Positions 56,218 to 64,000 of a DNA stretch of 64,000 nucleotides are shown piece by piece. Source of the DNA: an uncultured Blastocatellia bacterium (GTDB lineage: Bacteria > Acidobacteriota > Blastocatellia > Chloracidobacteriales > Chloracidobacteriaceae). A model generated the notes under the pieces. That model searched no databases. It saw only the letters and a program-made list of their open reading frames with translations, and was not told the origin of the DNA. Position 1 is the stretch's first letter. Each line of letters starts with the position of its first letter. The stretch lies in NCBI GenBank assembly GCA_937934745.1, contig CALGZC010000042.1, positions 1 through 64,000 on the forward strand, given 5' to 3'. The translations under genes were made by a program, and so were the position numbers.

Positions 56218-56400
56218 CGCCCTCTTGGGCGGCATCATGGCCTCTCAGAGGTAGCCGTGCGTTGTTCGGCATCTGAAAACCGGCTTAACGTAGTTCAGGC
56301 TACCACTTCGGAAGAGTGCCAGTGTCACTCATCCTCAGTTGTAGCCTGTTCCTCTACGTGTTGCCGGCAACAGGCACCGGCAAGCTGCGCGCCAAACGCC

Positions 56401-58698
56401 CTAGTTGATAGAGAAGGGTACCAATGCTGCTTCGCTGCGGTCTTCTGTGACGACTATCTGTCCGTCGCGCATATCCACTATAAAGGCGTTTGCTGCGTTC
56501 CACTGAAGCGTGATCGGTAGCTTGACCTTTTCGTCAATTGTCCGCTTGAGGAACCGTGCACCATAGGCCGGGCTGAAGCCCTGCTGCACGAGCTGGTCCA
56601 CTGCCGACTCCGTCACCTGCAGAGACTTTCCGTATTTTGCCATCTGGCGCTTGATTTTTTCGAGGTACAGCACCGCAATTTGGCGCACCTCATCCTGGGT
56701 CAGAGGCGAGAAGACGACAATTTCATCAATCCGGTTGCGGAACTCAGGTGAAAAGCGCGTCTCGGCGGCCTTCATGACCTCATTTTTGATTTCCTTCAGG
56801 TCACCCAGCGACTTTGTACCGAAACCAAGTGGCTTCATGTACTTTTTGAAGTTCTCGCTGCCGAGGTTCGAGGTCATAATAACGATAGCGTCCGACAGAT
56901 AGACCTTCTTGCCGCGCCCATCCGTCAGCCAGCCTTCGTCAAAGGCCTGCAAGAACAGGTTGAGCAAGTACGGTGACGCCTTCTCTATTTCGTCTAGCAA
57001 CAACACCGTGTAGGGGTTGTCACGCAGACGTTCGGTCAAGATACCACCCCGTTCTGAGCCAACAATCCCGCGCGGCATCCCGATCAGCTTTTCGACCGCA
57101 ACGACACCATCCTGGTACTCAGACATGTCAATGCGGATCATCTTTTGTTCATCGCCAAACATAAACTCCGCAACGGCTTTGGCCAGTTCGGTTTTCCCGA
57201 CGCCGGTCGGCCCTAGGAACAGCAGCACACCATCCGGCTTATAGAAGTTTTCCTTAAGTGGCCCTTTGTTGAGGCGCAGCCGGCGGGCAACGCTTTCTAC
57301 TGCCTCCCGCTGACCGATGACGCGCTTCGCCAGTTCGGCCTCCATATTGGCAAAACGTTCGGTCGTCTCGCGGAAGATCATGTCGTGCGGAATGCGCGAC
57401 TCCTGGGCAATCACGTCAATGACGTGATGCTTGAGCACCGTCGGATCATCCGGTTGGTTAATTTCTACCTTGACTGAGGCAGTATCCAACCATCCAATGA
57501 CCTTGTCCGGCATGTGGAGACTGCGAATGTAGCGCGGTGCCATTTCCAGCGCCGTCTCCAGAGCTTCATCGGAAATGTGAACCGAGTAGTTTTGCTCCAG
57601 TCGCGGCCGGATGCCCTGCAAAATCTTGCGCGTATCCTCCACGCTCGGCTCGGCGATAAACACCGTACGGAAGCGGCGCGCCAGGGCTTCGTCTTCGGCA
57701 ATGTACTCCTTGTACTCCGTTGTCGTCGTCGCCCCGATGATACGCAGCTCACCGCGACCAAGCGCCGACTTGAACATATTGGCGGCATCCGCCGCAGCAC
57801 CCATCGCCGACCCGGCCCCGATGATGGTGTGGATCTCGTCAATGAACAGGATCAGGTTTTCGCGCTCCTTAACTTCATTGATGACCCCTTGGATGCGCTC
57901 CTCAAACATCCCGCGCAGCATAGTTCCGGCAACGACGTTGGAGATCTGCATGGAGACGATATGGGCGTTGCGCAGCCGCCGCGGGACACGATCCGGTTCA
58001 AGTTCGATCCACTGCGCTAGCCCTTCCACAACGGCCGTCTTCCCAACACCGGGCTCACCGATGAGAATCGGCGAGTTGGCGCGCTCACGGTGGCAGAGAA
58101 TCTCAATCATCTGCTGAATTTCACGCTCGCGCCCAATCACCGGCGGCAGTTTCCCTTCGCGAGCCAGCTTATTGAGGCTCGTTCCGAAGTGTTTGATGTA
58201 GGGCGGCAACTCAAACTTGCGGCTGATCCGCGCTTCACGCTCCTCACGGGACTTGAGCCGCGAGCCAACGCGCTCAATAACCTCCCGCGGATCGGCGCCA
58301 AACTGCCGGAGCACGGAAGCCGTCACACCATCTTCATCTTGAAACAGCGAAATGAGCAGATCGGTTGAATCGATCGTTTGCCGCCCATTCTGCCGTGCCC
58401 GCCGCATCGCTTTGTTAAGGATGTCGCGCGTGGCATCGTGCAGTTTCATGCGTTTACCGACAAACTGCCGTTGAATAGAGAGTCGCCCATCCAGCGCGTT
58501 GCGAATCGCCTGCGGATCGAGGTTGAGGCTCTGCATGATCTCGTTGATCAGTGGGCGCTCAACTTCCGTCAGAGCGAGAAAAATGTGCTCCGGTGCTAGA
58601 AAGTTGTGCTCGCGGTTCTTCGATTCCTCGTAGGCGCGGCGCATGACGCGCTGTCCGCTTTCTGAAAATCGGTCTGCGAAATCGCCAAAGTCAATCAT
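56401..58698 (-). CDS. clpC: ClpA/ClpC-type Clp protease ATPase lacking a middle domain
   Basis: Two-ring AAA+ unfoldase of 765 residues. The N-terminal Clp_N repeats open SESGQRVMRRAYEESKNR. AAA-1 has Walker [16 protein letters not shown], and AAA-2 has [16 protein letters not shown]. Between them only about 35 residues remain (IFRETTERFANMEAELAKRV), so the coiled-coil middle domain that ClpC uses for MecA-like adaptors, and the longer one of ClpB, are missing. The ClpP-docking tripeptide is present as LGF in MKPLGFGTKSL, so it should feed ClpP. The absence of a middle domain makes it more ClpA-like in layout. It is the last gene of the clpB-hsp20-grpE-clpC series, 159 bases behind grpE. Confidence 0.93.
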   Translation of the reverse strand: MIDFGDFADRFSESGQRVMRRAYEESKNREHNFLAPEHIFLALTEVERPLINEIMQSLNLDPQAIRNALDGRLSIQRQFVGKRMKLHDATRDILNKAMRRARQNGRQTIDSTDLLISLFQDEDGVTASVLRQFGADPREVIERVGSRLKSREEREARISRKFELPPYIKHFGTSLNKLAREGKLPPVIGREREIQQMIEILCHRERANSPILIGEPGVGKTAVVEGLAQWIELEPDRVPRRLRNAHIVSMQISNVVAGTMLRGMFEERIQGVINEVKERENLILFIDEIHTIIGAGSAMGAAADAANMFKSALGRGELRIIGATTTTEYKEYIAEDEALARRFRTVFIAEPSVEDTRKILQGIRPRLEQNYSVHISDEALETALEMAPRYIRSLHMPDKVIGWLDTASVKVEINQPDDPTVLKHHVIDVIAQESRIPHDMIFRETTERFANMEAELAKRVIGQREAVESVARRLRLNKGPLKENFYKPDGVLLFLGPTGVGKTELAKAVAEFMFGDEQKMIRIDMSEYQDGVVAVEKLIGMPRGIVGSERGGILTERLRDNPYTVLLLDEIEKASPYLLNLFLQAFDEGWLTDGRGKKVYLSDAIVIMTSNLGSENFKKYMKPLGFGTKSLGDLKEIKNEVMKAAETRFSPEFRNRIDEIVVFSPLTQDEVRQIAVLYLEKIKRQMAKYGKSLQVTESAVDQLVQQGFSPAYGARFLKRTIDEKVKLPITLQWNAANAFIVDMRDGQIVVTEDRSEAALVPFSIN

Positions 58699-58857
58699 AG
58701 CGTGCCTCAGTGAGGATAATGTGAGTTGTTATGTCATGCGCATCCAACGAGCTCCGGCCTCTGGAAACGCAGCGCAGACGTTGGAAGGGGAGTAGGTGAA
58801 CCCTTGGACTGAAGAATACCATACACACGCATTGCGTCGTACAGCCCTTTCGCAATG

Positions 58858-59556
58858 TTAGGCCGGAATTTCCGTTTCCGAAAGTACGGCTGACGCGCTT
58901 GAAGCCCGTCCGACCGTCACCAGCGCCGGACGAATCAAACGGCCGCCAAGACGGTAACCGGCACGGGATTGCGCCACCACCTGCCCATCTTGCTCCGGCG
59001 CTACCGGTGCGGTTTCCACCGCTTCGTGAAGCTCAGGATCAAATGGACAACCGACGGCTTCGATGCGTTCCACCTCGTGGCGTTGCAACGCCTGGATCAG
59101 GAGTCGTTGCATGGCCGCTAGGCCCGTCAATAGGTCCTCGCGAGTCGCTTTGTCGGCCCCGGTCAACATTAAATCCAGATTGTCAAACACAGCCAACCAA
59201 TCTTCAAGCAGTGTTTGCCGCGCACTCAGCACCCGTTGCTCAACGGTACGCTCCAAACGGCGGCGGGTTTCACGCAATTCCTCCTGCACCTTGGCTTCAA
59301 ATTCCACAACCTGCGCCCGTAGGCGGGCAATCTGCGCTTCCCGCTCCTCCAGTTGGAGTCGCAGTTGGTGAAGGTCGGGCATCTCAGGCGGTGCCTCGGG
59401 TGGCATCTCAGCCTGCACCTCAGTCTGGCTTTCCGTCTGGGTTTCCGTCGGCACTGCATCGGACGCCACATCACCCTCTGTAAACAAACGGCGTTTGTCC
59501 GTGACCTGCACAGCCGGGGTAGCGGCGTCCGTCATTTCACGTGCTTCGTCACTCAT
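58858..59556 (-). CDS. grpE: Nucleotide exchange factor GrpE
   Basis: Co-chaperone that releases ADP from DnaK. The 232-residue product has a long acidic, Gln/Thr/Glu-rich N-terminus, the dimerising coiled coil (LQLEEREAQIARLRAQVV, ETRRRLERTVEQRVLSAR), and the C-terminal GrpE signature: VGCPFDPELHEAVETAP and GYRLGGRLIRPALVTVGR. ATG 59556 (MSDEAREMTD) is preferred over an open frame to 59625. dnaK and dnaJ are not in the window; grpE instead sits between hsp20 and clpC. Confidence 0.93.
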   Translation of the reverse strand: MSDEAREMTDAATPAVQVTDKRRLFTEGDVASDAVPTETQTESQTEVQAEMPPEAPPEMPDLHQLRLQLEEREAQIARLRAQVVEFEAKVQEELRETRRRLERTVEQRVLSARQTLLEDWLAVFDNLDLMLTGADKATREDLLTGLAAMQRLLIQALQRHEVERIEAVGCPFDPELHEAVETAPVAPEQDGQVVAQSRAGYRLGGRLIRPALVTVGRASSASAVLSETEIPA

Positions 59557-59657
59557 AGTGTTTTCCGTTTTTGCTCCTCTTCCGGCCAAACTAACGGTGA
59601 ACCCCACGGGGTCCACCGTTGGCAAAAGTCGTGCACACAGGGTGCGCCAACCGCAGT

Positions 59658-60110
59658 TTAGCCGACCTGAACATTAATGTTGCGCCCCTGCGCCACTTCG
59701 CGCTTCGGCAACGAAATGGTCAGCACCCCCTGCTTGTACTCCGCCCGAATGTTGTCCTGATCGACAGTGGGCGGCAAGGTGAAGGTGCGTGCAAAGCTAC
59801 CATATGACCGTTCGATGCGATGATAGTTTTCACGTTTGACCTCAGACTCGAACTTCCGCTCCCCGGTCAACGACAGGCGGTTGTTGTCCACACTCACCCG
59901 GATGTCTTCCTGCTTGACATCCGGCAGCTCGGCCTTGAGGACAATTTCCTTGTCCGTTTCATAGATATCCACTGCCGGTGACCACATGGCCGCTGCCTCA
60001 CTTTCGTTCGTCATCCGAGGCAAGAGGCCAGCTTCGCTAAAGAGAGCATTCATCCGGTTTTGCAGCGTTATGAGTTCACGGAACGGATCAAAGCGCTGTA
60101 GCATCGTCAT
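59658..60110 (-). CDS. hsp20: Small heat-shock protein (Hsp20/alpha-crystallin family)
   Basis: ATP-independent holdase. The 150-residue product has the N-terminal FDPFRELITLQNRMNALF, the alpha-crystallin beta sandwich (SPAVDIYETDKEIVLKAELP, IRVSVDNNRLSLTGERKF) and the hallmark A-x-x-x-x-G-V-L motif AEYKQGVLTISLPK. An I-x-V motif (INVQVG) ends the chain, for oligomer contact. ATG 60110 with GGGAGG ten bases upstream is chosen. It lies 62 bases behind clpB, its functional partner in disaggregation. Confidence 0.94.
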   Translation of the reverse strand: MTMLQRFDPFRELITLQNRMNALFSEAGLLPRMTNESEAAAMWSPAVDIYETDKEIVLKAELPDVKQEDIRVSVDNNRLSLTGERKFESEVKRENYHRIERSYGSFARTFTLPPTVDQDNIRAEYKQGVLTISLPKREVAQGRNINVQVG

Positions 60111-60172
60111 GGCTTTTGTACCTCCCTTGGTACACGATTCCTTGTTGTTCATAGGGTTCCAGTGAGGTCAGT

Positions 60173-62806
60173 TCACCGTATGGCAGCTTCGGCCACGGCA
60201 TTGGTATCAGCCGTCGGCACGGCCACAAAGGTGAAACCATCACCAGTTTCGTTGACATCCACCCGTACGGTTTGCCCATCCAGGATGGAACCGTCGAGCA
60301 ACTTCAGTGCCAGCGGGTTCTGAAGCAGATTCTGGATTGCGCGTTTGAGCGGACGCGCGCCATACGTCGGATCGAACCCTTCGCTGGCGAGCAAATCCTT
60401 CGCCAGATCGGTCAGTTCCAACGTGATGTGCCGGCCGGCCAGCATTGCCTGCAACCGTGCCAGTTGAATCTCGATAATCCGGTGCAAATGCCGCCGTCCG
60501 AGGGGATGGAAGATGACGATTTCATCCACCCGGTTGAGAAACTCCGGCTTGAACACCCCTCGCAGGAGGGTCATCACCCGCTGCCGAACCTCGGCGTTCG
60601 TTTCAGAATCGCCACCCCAGTCGAGGATTTCGCCGCTCCCAATGTTGGAGGTCATAATGATGACCGTGTTTTTGAAATCCACAGTGCGGCCCTTCCCGTC
60701 CGTCAGACGGCCGTCATCGAGGACCTGGAGCAGCACGTTGAACACGTCAGGGTGAGCCTTCTCAATCTCATCAAGCAAAATGACGGAGTACGGCCGCCGG
60801 CGGATTGCCTCCGTGAGCTGCCCCCCTTCGTCATAGCCGACATAGCCGGGCGGAGCACCGATAAGGCGCGCGACGGTGTGTTTTTCCATGTACTCCGACA
60901 TATCCAGCCGCACCATCGCCTGCTCATCGTCAAAGAGAAACTCCGCCAGCGCCCGCGCCGTCTCCGTTTTCCCGACCCCAGTCGGCCCCAGGAAGAGGAA
61001 GGAACCGATCGGACGGTTGGGATCCTGCAAACCCGACCGGGCCCGCCGGACGGCATTGGCCACTGCCTCCAGAGCAGCTTCCTGGCCAATGACACGCTGC
61101 CCCAGCCGGGATTCCATCTGAATTAGCTTTTGCACCTCACTTTCGAGCATCTTGGCAACCGGAATACCCGTCCACTTGGCAATGACTAGCGCAATGTCGG
61201 CTTCGTCAACCTCTTCTTTGAGCATAGCGCCGGATGCCTGCAACTCGATCAGTTTGGCGCGGTTGGCCTCAATACGCTGCCGAACTTCGTTCATCGAGCC
61301 GTAGCGGATTTCCGCTACCTTGGCGTAGTCGCCCACGCGCTCGTAGCGTTCGGCCTCGACCTTAAGCGCTTCAAGTTGCTCTTTGTCCGCGCGAATGGCT
61401 TCAATGATCTGTTTTTCGTTGGTCCACCGCGCTTTGAGCGCGGCACTGCGCTCACGCAACTCGGCAATTTCCTGTTCAATTTTTGCCCGCCGTTCGCGCG
61501 ATGCCGGATCGTCTTCACGTTGCAGCGCCTGGCGTTCGATCTCCCGCTGCATAATGTCGCGCTCGATTTCGTCAATCTCCGTCGGCAGGCTGTCAATCTC
61601 AATGCGCAAGCGCGATGCCGCCTCGTCAATCAAGTCAATTGCCTTGTCCGGCAAAAAGCGGTCGGCAATGTAGCGATTTGACAGGGTCGCCGCCGCAACT
61701 ATGGCAGCGTCTTTGATGCGCACCCCGTGGTGAACTTCATACCGTTCCTTCAACCCACGCAAAATGGCAATGGTGTCTTCCACTGACGGCTCCGGCACAT
61801 AGACCGGCTGGAAGCGCCGTTCGAGGGCGGCATCCTTCTCGATGTGCTTCTTGTACTCATTGAGCGTTGTTGCGCCAACGCAGTGCAACTCACCCCGGGC
61901 CAGGGCCGGCTTGAGCATGTTTGATGCATCCAGCGCTCCCTCGCCAGCGCCGGCCCCGACCAACGTGTGCAGCTCATCAATAAAGAGGATGATTTCACCG
62001 TTAGAACGCACCACCTCCTTGAGCACAGCCTTGAGGCGATCCTCAAACTCACCCCGGTACTTTGCCCCGGCCAGCATCGCCCCCAGATCAAGCGTCATCA
62101 ACCGCTTGTTTTTGAGTGATTCCGGCACATCCCCGGATACAATCCGCATTGCCAGGCCCTCGACAATGGCAGTCTTCCCAACGCCCGGTTCACCAATGAG
62201 AACGGGATTGTTCTTCGTCCGGCGCGACAAGACCTGGATCACACGGCGAATTTCATCGTCGCGGCCAATGACCGGATCGAGCTTGCCGGCGCGCGCCAGC
62301 TCCGTCAGATCCCGTCCGTACTTCTGCAGAGACTGGTATTTTGATTCTGGGTCCTGGTCCACAATCCGCTCGTTGCCCCGTAGGTCGGCAATCACCTTCA
62401 GCAGGGCCTCGCGCGTGACACCTTCCTGGCGCAGAAGGCGACCCGCGACGCTTTCCTTATCCTCCACCATCGCCAACAGTAAATGCTCGGTGCTGATGTA
62501 GGCGTCCTGAAGCTTGTCGGCTTCTTTGCGGGCGTTGACGAACAGGGTCGAGGTGCGCCCTGAAAAGTAGCGCTCGCCGCCACTGGTCTGCGGGAGCTTT
62601 GCCAAGGCCGCCTGCATTTCCTTGAGCAAGCGCGGGAGGGCCACGCCGATTTTTTCAAAGATCGGCTTGGTAATGCCTTCCGGCTGCTCCAGAAGGGCAG
62701 CAAGCAGGTGCTCCGGCTCAACTTGAGGATGCTGTCGTGTTTGAGCGAGCGTCACCGCCGCGGCAATGGCTTCCTGAGCGCGTAGTGTGAACTGATCTTG
62801 TCGCAT
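60173..62806 (-). CDS. clpB: ClpB disaggregase
   Basis: Hsp100 disaggregase working with DnaK and small heat-shock proteins. The 877-residue product has Clp_N repeats ([20 protein letters not shown]), AAA-1 Walker [19 protein letters not shown], a full coiled-coil middle domain ([20 protein letters not shown] through about residue 530) and AAA-2 with [19 protein letters not shown]. The ClpP-docking loop is absent, as expected for ClpB. The ATG at 62806 has GAGG five bases upstream; the open frame starts five codons earlier. It heads a minus-strand series with hsp20, grpE and clpC behind a near-consensus promoter. No CIRCE element was seen. Confidence 0.96.
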   Translation of the reverse strand: MRQDQFTLRAQEAIAAAVTLAQTRQHPQVEPEHLLAALLEQPEGITKPIFEKIGVALPRLLKEMQAALAKLPQTSGGERYFSGRTSTLFVNARKEADKLQDAYISTEHLLLAMVEDKESVAGRLLRQEGVTREALLKVIADLRGNERIVDQDPESKYQSLQKYGRDLTELARAGKLDPVIGRDDEIRRVIQVLSRRTKNNPVLIGEPGVGKTAIVEGLAMRIVSGDVPESLKNKRLMTLDLGAMLAGAKYRGEFEDRLKAVLKEVVRSNGEIILFIDELHTLVGAGAGEGALDASNMLKPALARGELHCVGATTLNEYKKHIEKDAALERRFQPVYVPEPSVEDTIAILRGLKERYEVHHGVRIKDAAIVAAATLSNRYIADRFLPDKAIDLIDEAASRLRIEIDSLPTEIDEIERDIMQREIERQALQREDDPASRERRAKIEQEIAELRERSAALKARWTNEKQIIEAIRADKEQLEALKVEAERYERVGDYAKVAEIRYGSMNEVRQRIEANRAKLIELQASGAMLKEEVDEADIALVIAKWTGIPVAKMLESEVQKLIQMESRLGQRVIGQEAALEAVANAVRRARSGLQDPNRPIGSFLFLGPTGVGKTETARALAEFLFDDEQAMVRLDMSEYMEKHTVARLIGAPPGYVGYDEGGQLTEAIRRRPYSVILLDEIEKAHPDVFNVLLQVLDDGRLTDGKGRTVDFKNTVIIMTSNIGSGEILDWGGDSETNAEVRQRVMTLLRGVFKPEFLNRVDEIVIFHPLGRRHLHRIIEIQLARLQAMLAGRHITLELTDLAKDLLASEGFDPTYGARPLKRAIQNLLQNPLALKLLDGSILDGQTVRVDVNETGDGFTFVAVPTADTNAVAEAAIR

Positions 62807-62853
62807 AACAACCTCGTCCAATCGGAAAACCGACCATTTCTTAGCCTGCCGCT

Positions 62854-62883
62854 AGTATAAAAATCTTAGCTTGTTATTGTCAA
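62854..62883 (-). promoter_or_regulatory. Near-consensus sigma-70-type promoter of the clpB series
   Basis: On the minus strand a perfect -35 TTGACA (62878-62883) is 18 bases from -10 TATACT (62854-62859), 48 bases before clpB. The region is A+T-rich compared with its surroundings. A short word GCTAAG occurs twice, once inside the spacer and once downstream of the -10 box. Confidence 0.75.
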
Positions 62884-63073
62884 GCACTTTTTCGCTGCGG
62901 TCGTGTTCACTCACCCGAACCAACAGCCTCAGCAGCAATGTCTTCCGGCCAGTGCCGTGCGTGGGATACACTAGTCGGGCACACTGACCGCGTCACAAGA
63001 AACCCACAAAGCAGCCGTCTGGCCGGCAACACACAGTCAGGACCACGGATAGCGGGATCAACGAGTGAATACC

Positions 63074-64000
63074 ATGGGGTGGACATACGGGCGATTATCA
63101 GTGGTACTGCTCACCTGGTTATGGATCGGTCTGTGGTCGCCAAGCAGGGCGGCAATGGCTACTGAAGTCATCCTTACCCTTCCTTTTGAACATACAACGG
63201 CCCGACCGGAACATAACTGGATTCGTGAAAGCTTTACGGTCTCCATGGCCGAACTGCTTGATGCACCGGGCTTAATCCCTGTTCCCCTGGACGAGTGCCA
63301 TTTGGCCTATGAAAAACTCGGCCTGTCGCGGGCAGCCCTACTGACGCGCGCCACGGAAATCAAGCTTGGTGAAGCTGTTGGGGCAGACCTCCTCGTTCGT
63401 GGCTCTTACATGGTGATGGGTGAAGGCAAAGACAGCACGCTGACGGTTCGGGCACAGATGCTTTCGCTCCGCGAAGGGAAATTGCTTGGGAGCGAGCATA
63501 CGCTCAGTGCGCCGCTGTCCGATTTACAAGTTGTCCACGGGAAGTTGGCATGGGCGCTGCTGTACCAACGCGATCCGGCGCTGCCGTTCTCGCGTGATCG
63601 CATCATTGCACGGGCTCTGCGCATTGCCCCGAGCGCTTACGAAATTTATATCAAGGCATTGGTGACGGAGGACGCCGCCGACCGGATGCGGTTGCTGATG
63701 CGCGCCATAGAGGAGGCAACGCGCAATGCCCAGTTGACCTTTCCGCAAGCCTATTTCGAGCTCGGGCTGCTTCACTACCGCGCCGGACGGTATGACGAAG
63801 CCATAGCCTGGTTAGAACGGGTCCGTCCGACTGACCCGCGCGGTCTCGAAGCCAACTTTTACCTCGGAGTCTGTCAAATTCTGACACACAGAGCTGCTGC
63901 GGCCGTCAAGACACACAGCACATTGCTGGTACCAATGCCGCTGTTTGAAACCTATGTCAACGCCGGGGTGGCACACATGCAGAAAGGCGATTTCGGCGAG
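63074..64000 (+). CDS. Secreted TPR protein with an N-terminal TolB/FlgO-like domain, 3' end cut by window
   Basis: The frame is open through the window end (309 codons seen). It begins with a signal peptide, MGWTYGRLSVVLLTWLWIGL, cleaved near SRAA. The first domain (LGEAVGADLLVRGSYMVMGE then LTVRAQMLSLREGKLLGSEH) resembles the TolB/CsgG-like module found in front of TPR arrays; the rest has TPR units such as AYFELGLLHYRAGRYDEAIA and LEANFYLGVCQIL. The ATG at 63074 is chosen; a GTG at 63065, seven bases after GGGA, is equally possible. It is divergent from clpB. Function unknown; it should be periplasmic or membrane-attached. Confidence 0.76.
   Translation, partial: MGWTYGRLSVVLLTWLWIGLWSPSRAAMATEVILTLPFEHTTARPEHNWIRESFTVSMAELLDAPGLIPVPLDECHLAYEKLGLSRAALLTRATEIKLGEAVGADLLVRGSYMVMGEGKDSTLTVRAQMLSLREGKLLGSEHTLSAPLSDLQVVHGKLAWALLYQRDPALPFSRDRIIARALRIAPSAYEIYIKALVTEDAADRMRLLMRAIEEATRNAQLTFPQAYFELGLLHYRAGRYDEAIAWLERVRPTDPRGLEANFYLGVCQILTHRAAAAVKTHSTLLVPMPLFETYVNAGVAHMQKGDFGE

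Noticed and set aside
58699-60172. CIRCE or sigma-32 elements near hsp20, grpE and clpC
   Set aside because: No TTAGCACTC-N9-GAGTGCTAA arrangement or CTTGAA/CCCCAT pair was found in the spacers.

Overview
The window reads as ordinary chromosome from a moderately G+C-rich (roughly 60%) Gram-negative-type bacterium. Periplasmic proteases, a lipoprotein, a Tat-type signal, DUF4388-type response regulators, TMTC-like TPR membrane proteins, a split methylmalonyl-CoA mutase and a LysJ-like aminotransferase together suggest an Acidobacteriota member. A Chloracidobacterium-like organism is my best guess, but it rests on family resemblance only; no rRNA is present to settle it. I see no insertion sequence, prophage, integrase or CRISPR array.

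Layout. 1-1494: the 5' part of a PotB-like polyamine ABC permease (minus strand, cut by the window edge) and a 738-base stretch with no recognisable gene. 1.5-13.1 kb: gpsA (plus) runs tail to tail into a long minus-strand series read as tig, clpP, clpX, lon, engB, rho, glgA and an orphan D12-class adenine methyltransferase. 13.3-19.5 kb: membrane glycan genes, namely a TMTC-like TPR protein, a GT2 glycosyltransferase and two large polytopic membrane proteins. 19.5-25 kb: a coiled-coil membrane protein, dtd, a Tat-signal LEA/WHy protein, two tandem thymidylate-kinase-like proteins (one with a changed Walker A lysine) and cysE. 24.9-35.4 kb: hpd, tRNA-Asn, ruvB, a ctpA-type protease, miaB, a tandem pair of TMTC-like TPR proteins, tRNA-fMet and aroK.

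36.2-43.2 kb holds a compact plus-strand operon of a degenerate-FHA/transmembrane/trypsin-like protease fusion, two HAD phosphatases and a stand-alone Pnkp-type polynucleotide-kinase module, followed by a lipoprotein, mutA and a DUF4388 response regulator. 43.3-52.6 kb: a 962-residue protein of unknown function coupled to yraN and purN, then a rhomboid protease, a RidA-family protein, a secreted protein, a BCP peroxiredoxin, plsX, rpmF and an HD phosphohydrolase. 52.6-64 kb: a 790-residue response regulator with a long Pro/Ala-rich linker, translationally coupled to a LysJ/ArgD-type aminotransferase; then a minus-strand stress cluster read as clpB, hsp20, grpE, clpC; and finally the start of a secreted TPR protein cut by the window edge.

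The strongest theme is protein quality control: trigger factor, ClpP, ClpX, Lon, ClpC, ClpB, Hsp20, GrpE, CtpA, rhomboid and the trypsin-like fusion all lie within 64 kb. Several good sigma-70-type promoters can be read directly. Those of both tRNA genes have a -35 box that contains the stop codon of the upstream gene. Most of the window is housekeeping; the most unusual items are the FHA-like protease operon with the lone Pnkp kinase module, the tandem TMK-like pair, and the repeat-bearing rpmF leader.
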